A stretch of 64,000 bases of DNA from positions 161,427 to 225,426 of the forward strand of contig RHPI01003488.1 in NCBI GenBank assembly GCA_009103225.1, read 5' to 3'. This document shows, one piece after another, positions 35,264 to 49,012 of the stretch; position 1 is the first letter of the stretch, and every line of letters starts with the position of its first letter. The position numbers and the translations under genes were made by a program. Origin of the DNA: Chlorokybus atmophyticus (Eukaryota > Streptophyta > Chlorokybophyceae > Chlorokybales > Chlorokybaceae). The notes beneath the pieces were generated by a model, which had not been told where the DNA came from, ran no database searches, and saw nothing but the letters and a program-made list of their open reading frames with translations.

Positions 35264-35614
35264 ACACTCGAGAGCAGCGCCGCAGCATTCAGTGTCTTAA
35301 TGAGGGCGGGTCAGTGCCTTAACACGGCACAAAGGCGTTCAGTTCTCAACCTGGGTTAAGGGCTACCATTGGCAGGCTGTTGAGCTGCTTGCATGCTTGC
35401 GGCGGCAGCGGCGTGCTGTGGCTGGTGGCTGGTGGCTGGCTATTGACTGGGTTGTTGCCCTTTGACAGCATGCTCATAGGCTAGAAAGTATTTTTGCGGC
35501 CATGATGGTCGCTCATGCACACGCGCCTGCACTGCCGTTGCTCTAGGCATTGACATGAGCGGCCTTGCTGCTGGGTTGACGCATTTTGTAATCTCAAAAC
35601 TCTAATCTCCGACG
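35264..35614. promoter_or_regulatory. short bidirectional promoter, 78-aa ORF and TWD40-2
   Basis: 351 bp between divergent start codons, with GGTGGCTGG-type repeats near 35420. It must serve both units. No TATA box at a clear distance. Confidence 0.5.
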
Positions 35615-38600
35615 ATGACGCAGTATGGCTCCCTTCGTGCCTTTCAGCCTACTACTGAAAAGGTGCATTCGGATTTTCTTGTGTCCAGGGTCATGTACAT
35701 ACCAGTTGTCTACCTTGACTGCAGGAAGTTTGATCATGAGTTGATGAGTTGATTGTGCGGGTCAGTCATCGACAGCGTCTGCAAGTTCATGTCATTATTG
35801 CATGGATCTATTTTACGTGGTCAATGTGTTGTGTCGACAATGTTTATTGCAATAGACCTACCACACAGTGAGTGCGCTGTTCTCTTAACGTCTACATACG
35901 ATGCGTCCAGCACGTGGCACATGCCTCATCCAAGGATTGCTAGTTGTTTCTGGATTGGTAACACGTCACGAAACGAATTAGGGGATATACCACGAGTTGA
36001 TAAGCACGACTGCTGCTAAACGGTTTGTTTCATGCGTGACTATTGTGCAAGCATGGAGTATAAGTCTCTGTCACCTACATGACTGTGAAACGAGGCACGA
36101 CGATCATGCGCGTGCGTAGAGGATTGTCAACATTAATACTGCCAGTCGCTGCGTGTGGTTGTTGCAAGGCGTTGTTGTCAGTATGTGTGCATTCGCGTTG
36201 AAGAGTTTGCGCTGAACTGTGGTTCGTGCGTTCCAGGGTTTTCTTGCCTGCTGTGGTGATCCCTTATACTGTGCGTCCAACAGGTTTACCATCTTGATGC
36301 GCACCCAACGCAACCATGGATTGCTCTTGCGGATGCGCGAGACACTGTTTATGTTTGGGACTGGCAGCATGATGAGGTGAGTGCAGTATGCAAGCATGCC
36401 AGAGTGCACTGCGCTGTGTAGACTGTTGCTTGAGCAGTTGCAGGGATGTTACTTGTCCAATGACAGCGCACGTGTAGATCTTATATGAAGCCTCCGGAGG
36501 CGGAGCAAATGACAGGCGGCTGACAGATGCGATGCTGCAGCGCTCCATAGAAAGAGACCCAAGTAAGTAACTGTTTTAAATCCTACATCGCTGATTTGCT
36601 GCAGGAGGTCTCTGCTCTTTCAAAGGGACTTGTGTATCATGCAGTTGTACTTCCCATGCGCCCTGTGTTCAGCTAGTGCTATCTGTTCTACTACTGCCTT
36701 CCATCCGGAGAGCGGACAATTGCATGGCATAGTTATGTTTAGTAACTCGTTATGTTGTGCAGGTACTCAAGGGCCCAGGTTGGAATCGGATGCGCCTACC
36801 CCTACCCCAAGATCAGAAAAGGTTGGCAGGTACTCTGAGCTGACCCTCAACTGCAGATGAACAACTGTAATTAGATCATAATCTGGTGCAAGCAAAACAA
36901 AACAAGACAACACAACAGTGTGCTAATGGCTGTTACTGGGAAGCAGTTCCTGCTGGATGACCTTTAGCAACTAGTTGTACAGTGCGCTGTTGGGAAAGAC
37001 TGATTCTATGTCTTTTGTGTTGACAGTGTCAGAGGCTTGCGTTTTGTTGATGAAGACGTACAGGCAGCAGAAGTGCATGCGCACTACGCTTTTGTATGGA
37101 AGCCTGTAGCAACGCCTGCAAGGTTCAGACTAGATGCAGATGCCCCGCCATCGGTTTCAGGCTCCCGGTGGCTGTGCATTTGCTATGAGAACAGAGCAGC
37201 ATTCGTTGACATGACATCCTTGCGCTCGAGAGACATCAGCAAAGCTTTCTTTGATAACCGCAGCTTGACCAGGTAAGTTGGATACCGTGCGCGACTCAAA
37301 CCCACAGCCAAGCAGTCTGTTTCGCTCATACAACATGCCGTTGTTTCTTGAATCACATCCGGACTGCAGGCTTTCCACCATATGATAGCTGTGCTCACTA
37401 CTGTTGTCGTTCAGCTTGACAGTGCTGCCTGGGATAGGAGAAACAACAACAGACTTACCAACCCAACACGGCCCCTGTGTAGCGTTTGGTTGCTCAGATG
37501 GCGCCATTCGGATCCTTTCGCTACAGACATTTCAAGTTGTGCGCCGCATTGCCAGTGCATCCAAGGGTGCTGTGGCCTGCTTGCAAGTAGTCATACGCGA
37601 AACGGGAGCTTGGGGCCTGCTGGCGGGCACAAGCGATGGTCTGATCACCATCTCAGAGCCTGGTTCACACGAGGTAAGTTGCGCCACCCTTGACAAGCTT
37701 AGGAGACGGCAGTTTGTGAACAAATGCCGCTCCAAGTGTGATTTATGCACTTCCCTTCCTTGCATGGTCACTGCAGGGAAGGGAAGTGCCACCTGTCAAG
37801 GCGATCAAAGCACACGATGGAGGCGTGGTGTCGGTCACACTCGCGCACAGTGATGGGGGAAAGCCAAGGCTGGCGTCATCTGGTGCGGATCGCAGCGTGG
37901 CCGTATGGGACTTGCAGAAGTTAGAGGCAAGTTTATAAGCTATTATACCTTTCTTGGTAACAGATCGCTTAGGGTGTGGCCCGACTGCGACTTTGTGCGG
38001 ATGTGGTAAAATGGCGCACAGCTTTGTGCATTGTTCTCATCATCATGCAGCATCAAGACAGCAAAATTTAGCTAACAGTGTGTGCGCTCCACAGGAAGTT
38101 GCACGCATGCGACCTTTGAGCAAACTGCCCTGCCACAGCGTTCGGCATTGGGTGTCTCTGGAGGCACCTGATGCCAACCTGATTGTGGCTGGCAAGGAGT
38201 CCAGGATAATTGGCGTGGATCGCACTGTCAAGGGCGGAGATCCAAGAGTCATCTGTGACGTTGCTGCCTTCTTCCCATCCCTACCCAAAGACAAGAAGCT
38301 CAAGTCCTATGCGCTTCTTGCGCACCCCTTGCTCACGCACCTGGTCATCATGGCCACCAATGTTGGTGTTGCATTGGTTGAGTTCGAGTTCAGATGGGCT
38401 CCCTCACACGCTCTTCTCCCCGCCCATCAGTCCCACACTCAAGCTGGTGCAGTCAGTCGCAACTTGATCATATCTGTTGCCAGGCGGAAGCTTGTTGGCG
38501 TCGCCTTTCACGTGCAGCCCCAGGTAGAGTGTGACGACATGTATCTGTGAACTCCAAGCGGGTGGCGAAGAATAAACCATGTTTTGCACAGGCTCCTGGC

Positions 38601-41566
38601 GCGGTTGAAGTCATAGATGGGAGCAAGGCACCCATTGCCATGCAAACAAAGCATGTCTTGGGAGACGCAGCATTCGGCCAGGGGACACCACTTCTCTATG
38701 GCAGTACATCAGGCAGGTGGGTACATTGGCTTAGGAACACTGTTGTGGCCTTGTCTTCATAACTTTGAGTTCTATGTAACGTGGATGATGATGTTGTGCA
38801 TTATTGTTGCCTCAGGTGGCTAGCAGTCCTCTGGCCAGTTAGTGGCGTGTATGCTGTGTTCAGCACTAGCTCGAGCAATTGGAAGGTTGTCGAGTCCGGA
38901 GGGGCCACATCATTGGGCTGGCATACAAACAGCGACACTCTGGCGATTCTGACAGCACCTGTAGCAGTTGCCGCTCCAAAGTTAGCCAAAAGCAGTAGGT
39001 ATGCCGTACTACATGGCGTGTGCTTGCACTTAACATCTGGAGCCTTGCCATGGTGCTGATGCGCTTTATGTACAGCTCCCGGAAGAAGAAAGAAGCTGCC
39101 GCTGCAGCGCAGCAAGCTGCAACAGCGGCAGCAGCAGCAGCGAAGCTGTCTGTGACTGTTGAGGTAGCTCTCAATGCTATGCTTGCCGAGAAAGCCACAT
39201 GCTGCAGCTGTTGGCACAATGTTTGGTTAGTGTTAATCGATCTATGCCTGCCTTTATGGCTGCAAATAGTCTCAGTGTATATGGTTGCACACACCTGATG
39301 TTACAACAGGTGAAACGCTTTCAACCAGATGGCACAGTGAGTACCATCTCAAGTTCTGTGACTACCCCAGTCTCGCCTGTATCGCACATCACGGGAGGCG
39401 TGCTACTGGGGCTCACCTACAACAAAAGTGCACAACCAAATGCGCGCTTCACTTCACTGGACGGCAGACCTGTCACCGTAACATCCGTCATGCGGTTTCA
39501 ACTGTACAGTTGGGACACTCTGGCCCCTGTCAGCAAGCTGTTGCCCGTGCCCAACTGGGTGGAGTGGGATCCCAGAGCGGAGTTTGTGGCCTTCGCCTAC
39601 CCCGAGTACATAGCCCTTTTCACAGTTGCTCCCACTTTCAAGTTTCTTAGCCAAATCAATGTGAGCAATGCCACCAGCGCTCTATGGCAGAGGCGGCAAT
39701 TGTTCCTGGTTACGCCGACAGTTATCATGGTGTACTTCATTCACATGGACGCACATAACGCGGATGCCTCCCCGTTTATTGTACCGATGAGGTTGGCTTC
39801 CTTCAGCTCACGGCCTTCGCTGACTGCAGGCCCATCGTTGCAGGTATTTCTCTTTGATACTCCTGCCATGCACAGTATGCTCATCAACGGGCGATGTCAG
39901 TCACAAGATTATACTCTGTTGTCAATTGGGCTCGCGTGCGCTGGTTTATCAGGCTTCACTACCGGAGGCACTGCAGACTCCTGGCAGCACGCTGATTAAT
40001 GATAAGGTTGGAAGCGCGATTGTTTCTACCGCCTTACCTTCAGAACAGTTGAGGCCAGCCGGCGCATTGGCTATGCTTGGGGTGAGCCGTTCAGTGCTCG
40101 AAAATGGTAGCTGTTTTTCCCCAGCATGCGTGGATTGCAACACAGCAACTAGTAGTAGTAGTAATGATGTACATCTCACTAACCTGTCTTTCTGGAACCA
40201 GGTGCGAGATGGCGCGTTGTGGGTCTTTGACTCATACGCAAGGGTGTTTGCATTGTCTTTGGCACATCCTGGCATACGTACACGCTGTCTTACGGCTTAT
40301 GGAGACGCCAATGGTGCCATCAAGTGGTCAACCAAACTGTCCAAGGCAAGAGACACGAAACTGTCGCATATCTGTGTGTACTGTGTCATCATTAGCTGAT
40401 ACACAGCTACAGCCATGCACCGTTTGCTTGCACTCTATGTGGACCTGCTTGTTTTTATGCAATTGCAGCTGATGGTCGAGTGTTCTGTGCAGGTTTTTCA
40501 TGATGACCTGGCGCAGTTCATGATTGGCATGGGTCATGCGTTGGATGCGCTCCAGCTCTCAGGCTTGAGCAAGCTGCAGGAGTACAAGGCGGCAGTCAAG
40601 GCTGGGCAGTTGGTGCGAGCTCTGGACTGCCTCGACGCACTCGCAGGCGATAAGGATGAAGGCGAAACCAACCAAAGCTCCGCCAGTCAAGGCGATGCTA
40701 TCTGGGGGGCCATTGCCACCTCTCAGGCAGGCAACATGCCAAAGGTGAGAGTTGTGTTGTTGAGTGGTACGCTTGGTGTTTTAAGTGTGACACTGTATCC
40801 ATGCTAGGTCACTGGTCCCGGGATTGGTGCGTATGCGGACGAGTATTTATCGTTAATAGACAGTGCGGATGCGGTCGGCCTGCGCGCGGCAGCTAGCTCG
40901 GCGCTGCAACGGCTGGCCTCCACGAAACCAACAGCGCTGCCACCTGAAGCGCAGAAGGGCCTGTTGCTGCGGCTGGCCAAGCACGGGGATGGCAGCCGGG
41001 TGCGAAGCCTGGGAGAGGCTTACTTCGCCGCGGGCAGGCATGCGGAAGCCGCCACGGCTGCCGCGCTGTTGAACGACCTCGACTGGCTGGAGCGGGTACG
41101 CTGATCTCAAACTCACTGTTGTGCATACACTGATGTCAACGACATGAGCCTCTCTGCTTGCACTGCGCGCATTGCACAATAACGCACACATTGGTATGAG
41201 TTGATAACTCTGTCACTATTGCTTGTGTCGCGTCAAGTTGCGGTGCACAACCTGTCCTTGCTCTGTGCTGGCTGGCAACTAGTTATTGTGCTTAACTTGC
41301 ACTTCTTGCGATGTGCATTGGTTTCCCCTGCCTGTTGATATCCATTTGGTGTTTGTTAGATCTTCATGAACTCTGGGCGATCGGCACAAGCGGCGTTGCT
41401 GGCGCACAGCCACAGGCGGAACTCTTTCCAGCAGGTTCTTCAGCAGTGGAACCGGTCCATGGCGGGGCCAGTGTCGATGGATCAAGCCCTCTCTGCACTG
41501 GGTGGGGGTGACATCTCCGCGCAAAACGTCAAACCCTCTTTGCAGATCATGCAGCCTGTGTCGTAG
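35615..41566 (+). CDS. TWD40-2: TWD40-2 subunit of the TSET/TPLATE endocytic complex
   Basis: Long multi-exon gene. Exon 1 (35615-35662) encodes MTQYGSLRAFQPTTEK; exon 2 starts at 36284 with VYHLDAHPTQPWIALADARD, matching the LHPTHPW start of the Arabidopsis protein. Further blocks follow in order: LYEASGGGANDRRL, FVDMTSLRSRDISKAFFDNRSL, VAFGCSDGAIRILS, KAHDGGVVSVTLAHSDG, ASSGADRSVAVWDL, LPCHSVRHWVSLEAP, SRKKKEAAAAAQQAATAAAA, FQLYSWDTLAPVSKLLPVP, WDPRAEFVAFAYPEYIAL and ALWQRRQLFLVTPTVI. A C-terminal alpha-solenoid ends at a TAG at 41564. It has two WD40 propellers plus a solenoid, the COP-like architecture of TSET. In plants the complex drives clathrin-mediated endocytosis. Start supported by the family N terminus; first intron 621 bp. 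Confidence 0.95.
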
Positions 41567-42662
41567 AGGTGATCGTTGTTGTGGTAGAATGCTCACCTGG
41601 CCTATGATTGCGTCTTGTGTGTTCCACTGCACCAATCGCTGGAGTACATGTCTGCATAGATACGATCATTGTGGAACTGGCATGTCAGCTGGGGTGAGAG
41701 TGTGGTTGTGGCCCTGTCACATGTTACCCAACCCCGCATTGTGCATCACATCCCAGTATTAACCAAAAGTACAAACGTTTGTCTCTGCGCGTTGAATATG
41801 TCAATTTTCATTCACACACGAGTCCCTCCAATTTTGTGAGCTTGACGGCAATGCTCTTTTGTAAAGAATACCAACATAAAACGTGAGCAATTTTTTTATT
41901 TTTTGAAAGAGATGCCGTAATACTAGAACTCTCAAAAACAGCGTGGTATCTGGATCCATCATCAGCTGCTGCTTTTTTGCAACGCAGAGCAGCCTTTGAT
42001 CACTTCAACCGATGTGCCAAACCTTTGGAAATGTAATACACATGATGGACCTTGCGAATCTGCATGCGCATATGTAATGCGCATGCATGCGAGTACTGTT
42101 GAATTGTAACACTACGATACTCAATTGGGTGGGATCACTGGTTGCATCACCACCAAGGCAAAACACCCATTTTCATGTGCATGTTCAGGAAAACGTGTCT
42201 TGGGTTTGGCATTAATGGCAGCAAAGAGATTGCCAGTTGCTGCTGTTGTCATTTTGGCTTTGCTGGCTGTGGCTAGCACCACATAGCACTAGTGTATTAA
42301 TGTTGGGATATGCCGGAAGCCATGACCCGCTCATATGGCCTGCCACAACTGCCCTCATGCTTTGCAAATCTGAAGGATGCCGGGCATATGCAATAAACCT
42401 CGGGCAGGCAACCATTGCACAACTCGAAACAGCTACCTTACGACGCTGTACAACACCAGCTTCCAACCCACACCGGCACAGCCAGGCAGCCATCAGAAAC
42501 AAAATGCCTGTGTTTGTACAGTGTTGACCCCGACTGATAGCAACGCGACAAGCTAGTATTATCAATGCAAGTTGCTCGACCAAACGCACCCCATCCTACA
42601 ATCGAGCCATGCCTATGAACAAACTACAGGTACTGTCCTCCGGAGAAGCAAGGAACCGCTAT
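41567..42662. other. spacer between convergent TWD40-2 and P450 genes
   Basis: Presumed 3' UTRs. Contains a hairpin, TGCATGCGCAT-ATGTA-ATGCGCATGCA, at 42061-42087 with perfect 11-bp arms. TGTAA, the chlorophyte poly(A) signal, occurs at about 41859 and 42032. No gene seen. Confidence 0.5.
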
Positions 42663-45410
42663 TCACTTGCGCCTATGCACACGGAGCGGAACTCCATGCT
42701 TTGGCTTCAGCACTAGGCTAAGCGCCACGGGAAGCTCATTATGAAGAGTAGAAAACGTGAAGTTCTGCAACAACTTCACAAGCGCCAGCTTCGCCTCTTG
42801 CTGAGCAAATCTGTGTGATACAGCCACTTGGCATGAGCACCAACAAAGAGATTAAAGATTTCAGTTGCCGACCAACAAGTTGGCAATATACACCAACAGC
42901 AAGCTGTACAGCATGAAAACCACAATAACACAACATAACCAGCTCGCCGCACCTGTAGCCGATGCACTTGCGCGCTCCCATCCCAAATGGCACATACGCA
43001 TCGGGGCTGCGCTTCTTAAACTCCTCGCTTGCAGGATCAAACCGCTCGGGTCTGGACAACAAGTGTGATTTGTGACAGTTCATGCCATGATGTTGGTATT
43101 ATATGAAGATTTTGAGACGTATATACCGCACAGTGATATGCACAACACATACCGCCTGCGGCAGACAATAACACAACTTAACAACAGTTTACATCCACTA
43201 CATTACCTGAACTCGAGGGCATCCTCACCCCACAACTTGGGGTCGCGGAATATTGAGTACAGATTGATCAATAAGAATTGGGGCTCAGAAATTGTGTACC
43301 CGCCTAAGGTAATAGGCTCGCTTGTTGCTTCGCGAAGGAGCGCCGACGCCGTTGGGCTGATTCGCATGGATTCTTGGACCACCTGGACAAATAGAATGGC
43401 ATGGAGTCAAGCACATAATCAATTCAAACAAACCAACGTGCAACAGCTGTGAAAGCAAGTGTACTGAACTTTGACAAAAGTGCTGAGAGTATCTTACATA
43501 TGACATATGACACTGTGCTGCATACCCAGTCAAGGTAAGAAAAGCGTTCGTGCAGCTCTTCCAGGGATGGAGTGCCTGGCCCATACTTGTCAATCTCTTC
43601 AATCAGCTTCCCTTGAGCGCTCTGGTTTGCAGCGAGATGAAACAGGGTGAAGGACAGCGTGTTGGCTGTCGTGTCGCTCCCTGCGAGTACCTACGCAAGA
43701 AGGGTATAGACATAAGTTACACCTGCCAGGCATGATGTGCGCTTGTGTGTAAGAGTATGCACTCGGTTGTGCAAAGAATCTCTTGTTTGTTTGTGGCTGT
43801 TTGAGGTGGGCATCACTCACAGCACCAACCGTGTTTCTGACTTACCAACTCGAATGCGGTTCCAAGCACAGTGCTCAAGGGAAGGGGACTCCCAGATTCT
43901 CTGTCTCTGGCATTCAGCATGAGCGTCAAGGCATCAGTCTCAGCATGAGTGGCAAGGTTCTTTTGCCGATCATCGACAAGAGCCTGTAGCTTCTGGCGCA
44001 GCGATATCTTAACCTGCACAGACAGATTGCCGATTGCATCGCAATGGTGAGCCTGCATTACATACGCAATTCAAGCACAACTCCACTCCATACATTATGA
44101 AGTTCGTGGTCGGAGGCCGATGGGAATCGGCGCATTATGTGATGCGCGCACATTGCTAGCCACTTCGGAAAAAGCAACCCAACGACAGTTGAAACAGGCG
44201 CCTGCACAGTTATGTAGAGTCAAATTGTGCCATGCTGTTACCTTCAACTTGCAAGCAAGGGAGTGAACTAAGCTTACAGTGAACTAAACTTACATCGGGA
44301 CCTATTGATGTGAGTCGGATAACCCTGTCGCACAATCGCAGCAACTCATCGGTTTCTTTGCTTGCTTTTGAGGCGTCGAGCAGCCCAAACTCAACACCAA
44401 ATGCAGATTGACCTGGAAAAGCAATAGACATGAGACACTAGCGCAACCTAGCACGCTCGTCTTCACTCGCATTGGAGAAAACAATCGGAGTGCCTTCCTG
44501 CACTTGCCAATGACTTCAATTGTGAGCTTGGTCATGTACGTGCTGACATCAACCTCTGCGCCATTCGGGATGTCGGCCTTCATTAACTTGATGAGAGACT
44601 CTGGACAGAAACAACACCAGTTAGCAGGTGCAGCAGTTCGGAAGATACATCCTGGCTAGGCACACACCTGCTTCATGCGTCATCTTGTCATAGATGGTGG
44701 TAAGTGTGCTGGTATGAAACAGCGGCGTGACAGCACCGCGCTTCTGTTGCCAATCCTTGTCTCTGAGGACAAGCACACGATGTCAATATCCCAATCCCAT
44801 CCTCATCAACTCGGACAACTTGGACATTGGTTACCGCATGCTTGATCCCTTTACCAAGTGGTAGCGACAGTGGGCATGCTTACTTGGCAAAGACCATTCC
44901 CTTTTCTGAGGGCCCGAACGCTTGCATGAACGCCTGGTCTGGTCGATTCCTGAGGGCCCGCGCATACTTGGTGTTGATCAGACGTACCATCTCTGGATCA
45001 GTGACAACGACGGCTGGCTTGTTGCCTACTCAGATAGACAAAGAAGTGTTTCCTTACAAGCAAGCTTGAGACCCTAGTGGCATGGCAAGCATGCAACCGG
45101 CACTACAGCGCTTTGCAACACACAAGCAAGCAAACAAGCAAGAAACAAAGCAAAGAAGCTGGCAGGGTTGCGACGTGAACCTGACATGCTTACCTTGCAT
45201 GAAGCAGTAGATGGGTCCATACTGCTTGAACCACCTGTCCCACAGGTTGAGGGCGTTCTCCTCTTTCGCGAGGTCGAGCGCATTGCCGAGGAGCCACAGG
45301 GGCTTCGGTCCGGGCACCCCGCGCGGGCGCCGCCACGCCGGCAGGGAGCCCAACACCCAGACCGTGGCGGCGAACAGCAAGAACAACCCCGCCGCTGCCG
45401 CCAGCAACAT
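42663..45410 (-). CDS. cytochrome P450 monooxygenase, N-terminally membrane-anchored
   Basis: ATG at 45410; stop at 42663. The N terminus [20 protein letters not shown] is a signal anchor, followed by a proline hinge ([17 protein letters not shown]). Exons then encode [36 protein letters not shown] (helix C W-x-x-x-R), [19 protein letters not shown] (I-helix A-G-x-D-T-T), [17 protein letters not shown] (K-helix E-x-x-R), PERFDP and the haem-binding loop [10 protein letters not shown] with the Cys ligand. The last exon has [17 protein letters not shown] and a typical C-terminal beta region. All catalytic elements are intact and it should be microsomal. The CYP family cannot be assigned by eye; it resembles broad CYP3/CYP4-clan or algal clan enzymes. 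Confidence 0.96.
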
Positions 45411-46723
45411 GGTGGACACACACTGCGCTGCCACTGGGTGGTGCTTGGACTGGACTGGACTTGTCGTCAGCCTTGGCCGACGTGGATGACCGCTTGACAC
45501 TGTCACTTGACAGAGGCAGACAGACTGCCTGACGCAGCCCAGCCTCAGTAACGCTGTGCCGCTGCCTGGGTCTAGCACAACACCTCTACTCATTGCATAC
45601 ATTCACATGCAAGTCTGGCCAAACACACGGCCAAAGGTGTGAGTTGTAAGATTTGCAAGTGGTTATGAAAGTGGCAAAGTCTTGTCATAAACATTGATGG
45701 CAATCCTCCCCTCCCTCCCTCCCAAATAATGACGACATTCTCAACCTACGAATCCCAAGATGCAATTGAGAGTACAATTGCACTTGAACCAATTGCTTCA
45801 CAAAACTTACAAACAATGACTAATATTTACGCTTTGAAAAGGTACGTTAATTTACACTATATTAAACGTATTGTTCAATCGAGTGTCTTATTGAAACATG
45901 ATACCGTATTTACGAGGGACAATTACATGCATGCTTCACACAATTTTGTTGTTGAGTGATACTAGCAAATTTCAACGTAATCACATCACATATGTAATGC
46001 ACGTCTGACAAGAATTATATATGTGATGCATATGTGATAAGAAGTATGTACTGGAAGTTCTAGATTGAAACCATCCTTCACACACTACATCACTACATTG
46101 ATATGTGCACGTAACAGGTGTGTATCGCTTGCTTTAACTTACGTTAAATATATGTCATAATATGTTAATATCACCAATGGCCCATTGGCACAATGGGTAT
46201 ACAATCGAATATTGTGCGAGTTGACCATCAAAGAGCTGATTTCACAAATATGTTGGCGCATCATAGTCCAATGTGAATTGCCAATATTAACATGATCAAT
46301 GAAGCATCACATCACATTGGCATAAGCGACAAAGACTGCTGCATTGGATTGCAGCACAGTTACCGCTGCCTTTTACATTACACCTGCCTGCTGATGGCAT
46401 TGCACATAGCTTGTCCACCAACACCACCCCTGACCGCCTCCTTCAAACTATTGCTGGTGGTGAGGTTTCACATGATTGCGTGTGCTGCATGCCCAGCACT
46501 TTCAGCAGGGTGTACCTTGGTGAAGGTTTTGGCATCGATGGCCAGCCTGATTCCAGGCACACCAATGGGACAGTGCGAGAATAATGCAAACAGCACAGCT
46601 AGTAACTCGCGGACTCAGTGTCCAAATTCTGCTAGTTGGGTAATACAAGTGCAAGTAGTATAACCGACTTGTTGTTAACAACAACTTTGAGCCAGCTGAA
46701 AACTAAAGGCATGGCTCCATTAG
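45411..46723. other. spacer, AT-rich at 45700-46280
   Basis: Upstream of the P450 and downstream of the isomerase, both on the minus strand. The AT-rich core has repeated ATATGTGAT/ATCACATAT words (45980-46050) but no coding. Confidence 0.5.
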
Positions 46724-49012
46724 TTACGCTTCCAATACTTGGACATCACCATTCTCTATTGTTGCGTATATGGTCTTGTCCGCGGCAGCAGCGCCCACAA
46801 ATAAGCCTGCGCATAGTTATGTGAGTTGCATAACAAAAAACACGCTCTGGTGCGCAGTACCATTTCATTGCAAGGCCAAACTTTTCATGCCCACAACAAC
46901 CTGGGTAACATACCGTTTTCAATAACACCGGGAATTGCGTTGATGTCTTTCTCAAGCTGGACAGGGTCTGAGATGCCGCCTTCAAACCTGCTCATGCCAC
47001 ATGTACACATGGACAATCATATTTATGCGTCACCTGACAATGGGCCATTCCCAACAGACAAGACAAGTTGGCAGTGAGTAGGTACCTGACATCGACCACC
47101 ATGTTGCCAAGATCCGTAATAACAGGCCCGTCCTTCTTAACGGCATTTCGGATGGTTGGCTCTGCAACATCCAGTTCAGCATACAACTACCGCATACTTG
47201 TCACAGCTGTCGCTCCCAAAACAATCCATGATGACTTACCACCGCCCAAAGCAGCAAGCGCACGCAACACTGGTGTCAAGGCACCCGGCAGAACCTCAAC
47301 CTGCACAACACAAGAATTGCTGTATGTACACTGTGCAGTAGGAGGCTAAGGTATGGATGGATGGCAGCATGTCAGCTTACTGGTACGGGAAATGCCAGCC
47401 CTAACTTCTTGACTAGTTTGGTGAAATCGGCTATCACATAAAACTGCTTGGCATTCGCGTTGACGACCTGCGCATAGACTCAATCAAGGTGAACTCTCAC
47501 CTCATCATAACAAGATGACACATTTCATCACGACAGCCTGTACCTTCTCCATCGTGTGGGCAGCACCACCACCCTGCCGTAGGTCAACATTTAGCCATCT
47601 TGTTTGGATGAATGCTGGAATGCAAGACTGCAGTCCGCATACACAACATGTGCTACGTACAACTTGCCCTTCACACACGCTGACAACCGTGTCCATTGCG
47701 CAGTGCTTCACCTTGATGAGATGCTTGTTTTCATCAATCTCATCCGCTCCATCCACTGCGAGGTCAATGGAGGCAACATCGTTGAGAGACACCTGCAGCA
47801 TCAGGTGGCGCAACACAACCTCAACAATGAAATAAGCTTGCCAGATTGTAGCAACAGCAACACACAACAGAGTCGCACCGTTGGTACGCCATACTGTCTT
47901 GCTAGAATATTCGACTGGTAGCTGGTCACCACCACCTTCACGTCTTTTAGCTGCAAAGCAACACAGTCAAACACCGCTGGAAGCTGTACAGAAACACTGG
48001 CAACCGTCAAGTCTGCGGAATATACTCATATGACTGAAGCCATTCATGCATACACCCTGCGCCTCAAAGGCAGATGCATAAGCAACGCAGCCAGCGGGCA
48101 ATACACACCTTGCCACCCTTCAATTGTTTGCCTATCTCCTCAAGAGCATATGCTGCTGTGCTGCCAGTGCCGATGCCCACTACCATACCCGACTTGACAT
48201 ACTTGACAGCAGCCACTGCAGCCTGTAAACGTTCAGCTGTGAGAATGTGTGGCCCATGTAGAAGTCGCAAACGCCCTATCCCAGGAACTGAGCCACACTC
48301 TCTTACCGCTTGCTTCATCTTCTCTCGATCCGCGCTGCTCACTGTTGAACGACATCGCATGAATTAGACAATATAACAGAACTTCCACTCTGTAACATTA
48401 AGAGCATGCAACGGCGTCGTGTCTACAGCTCCTTTGAAGCACGTATAATTACGCAACTATGGCATATCCGAGTGAGCCGCATATTGCTGTCTAGAAGTGT
48501 GTGCGCACCACTTAAGCGCATGCATTCCCAAGTCCACCAAGAGGTAAACTGCAAGTGCTAGTTTTATGAAGTGTCAACTTCTCCGCGGAGATTACTGCTG
48601 CATGCTGTGCAATATCTTGCAAATCTGACACGGGGCCAGTATCGCCAGATCAAAGTTTGCAAGTGGCGGACTACTGCCCAAAACACCTCTTCTAACTGAA
48701 ATGCACTAATTTATGCGCACTCCTTTCCTGCATTAGCCAAATGCACTGACCGCGTGTAGTTGTGGCGCCCTCAATGGCGACAGCCATTGTCACATGCGGT
48801 GTCGACCGTCCTGACGCCCTGGCGCCGCCCACCAACGCCACAAGCTCATTCTTTCTCCGGCTGCCATGCAAGCCGCTAGCCTTCACTGCTGAAAGGCCAG
48901 ACTGCAGCCTGGCCGCACGCGGCTGTGACGCAGCTTGGGCGCACAGCGTCGCCTCTGCATGCTGCTGCCGAAGCACGGCACCCGCAAAGCTCTGCACTGC
49001 AGTGCCCACCAT
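46724..49012 (-). CDS. RPIA: ribose-5-phosphate isomerase A, plastid-targeted
   Basis: Interconverts ribose-5-phosphate and ribulose-5-phosphate in the Calvin cycle and pentose phosphate pathway. Exon 1 (49012-48751) encodes a transit-peptide-like leader rich in Ala/Ser/Arg. Exon 2 is 48341-48307; exon 3 (48222-48109) has [20 protein letters not shown], the phosphate-binding loop. Later exons have [37 protein letters not shown] with the catalytic Asp pair, [25 protein letters not shown]-type sequence, [25 protein letters not shown] and [18 protein letters not shown] before the stop at 46724. In KGGGAA the Lys and the glycines lie on separate exons. No missing catalytic residue is apparent. 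Confidence 0.96.
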
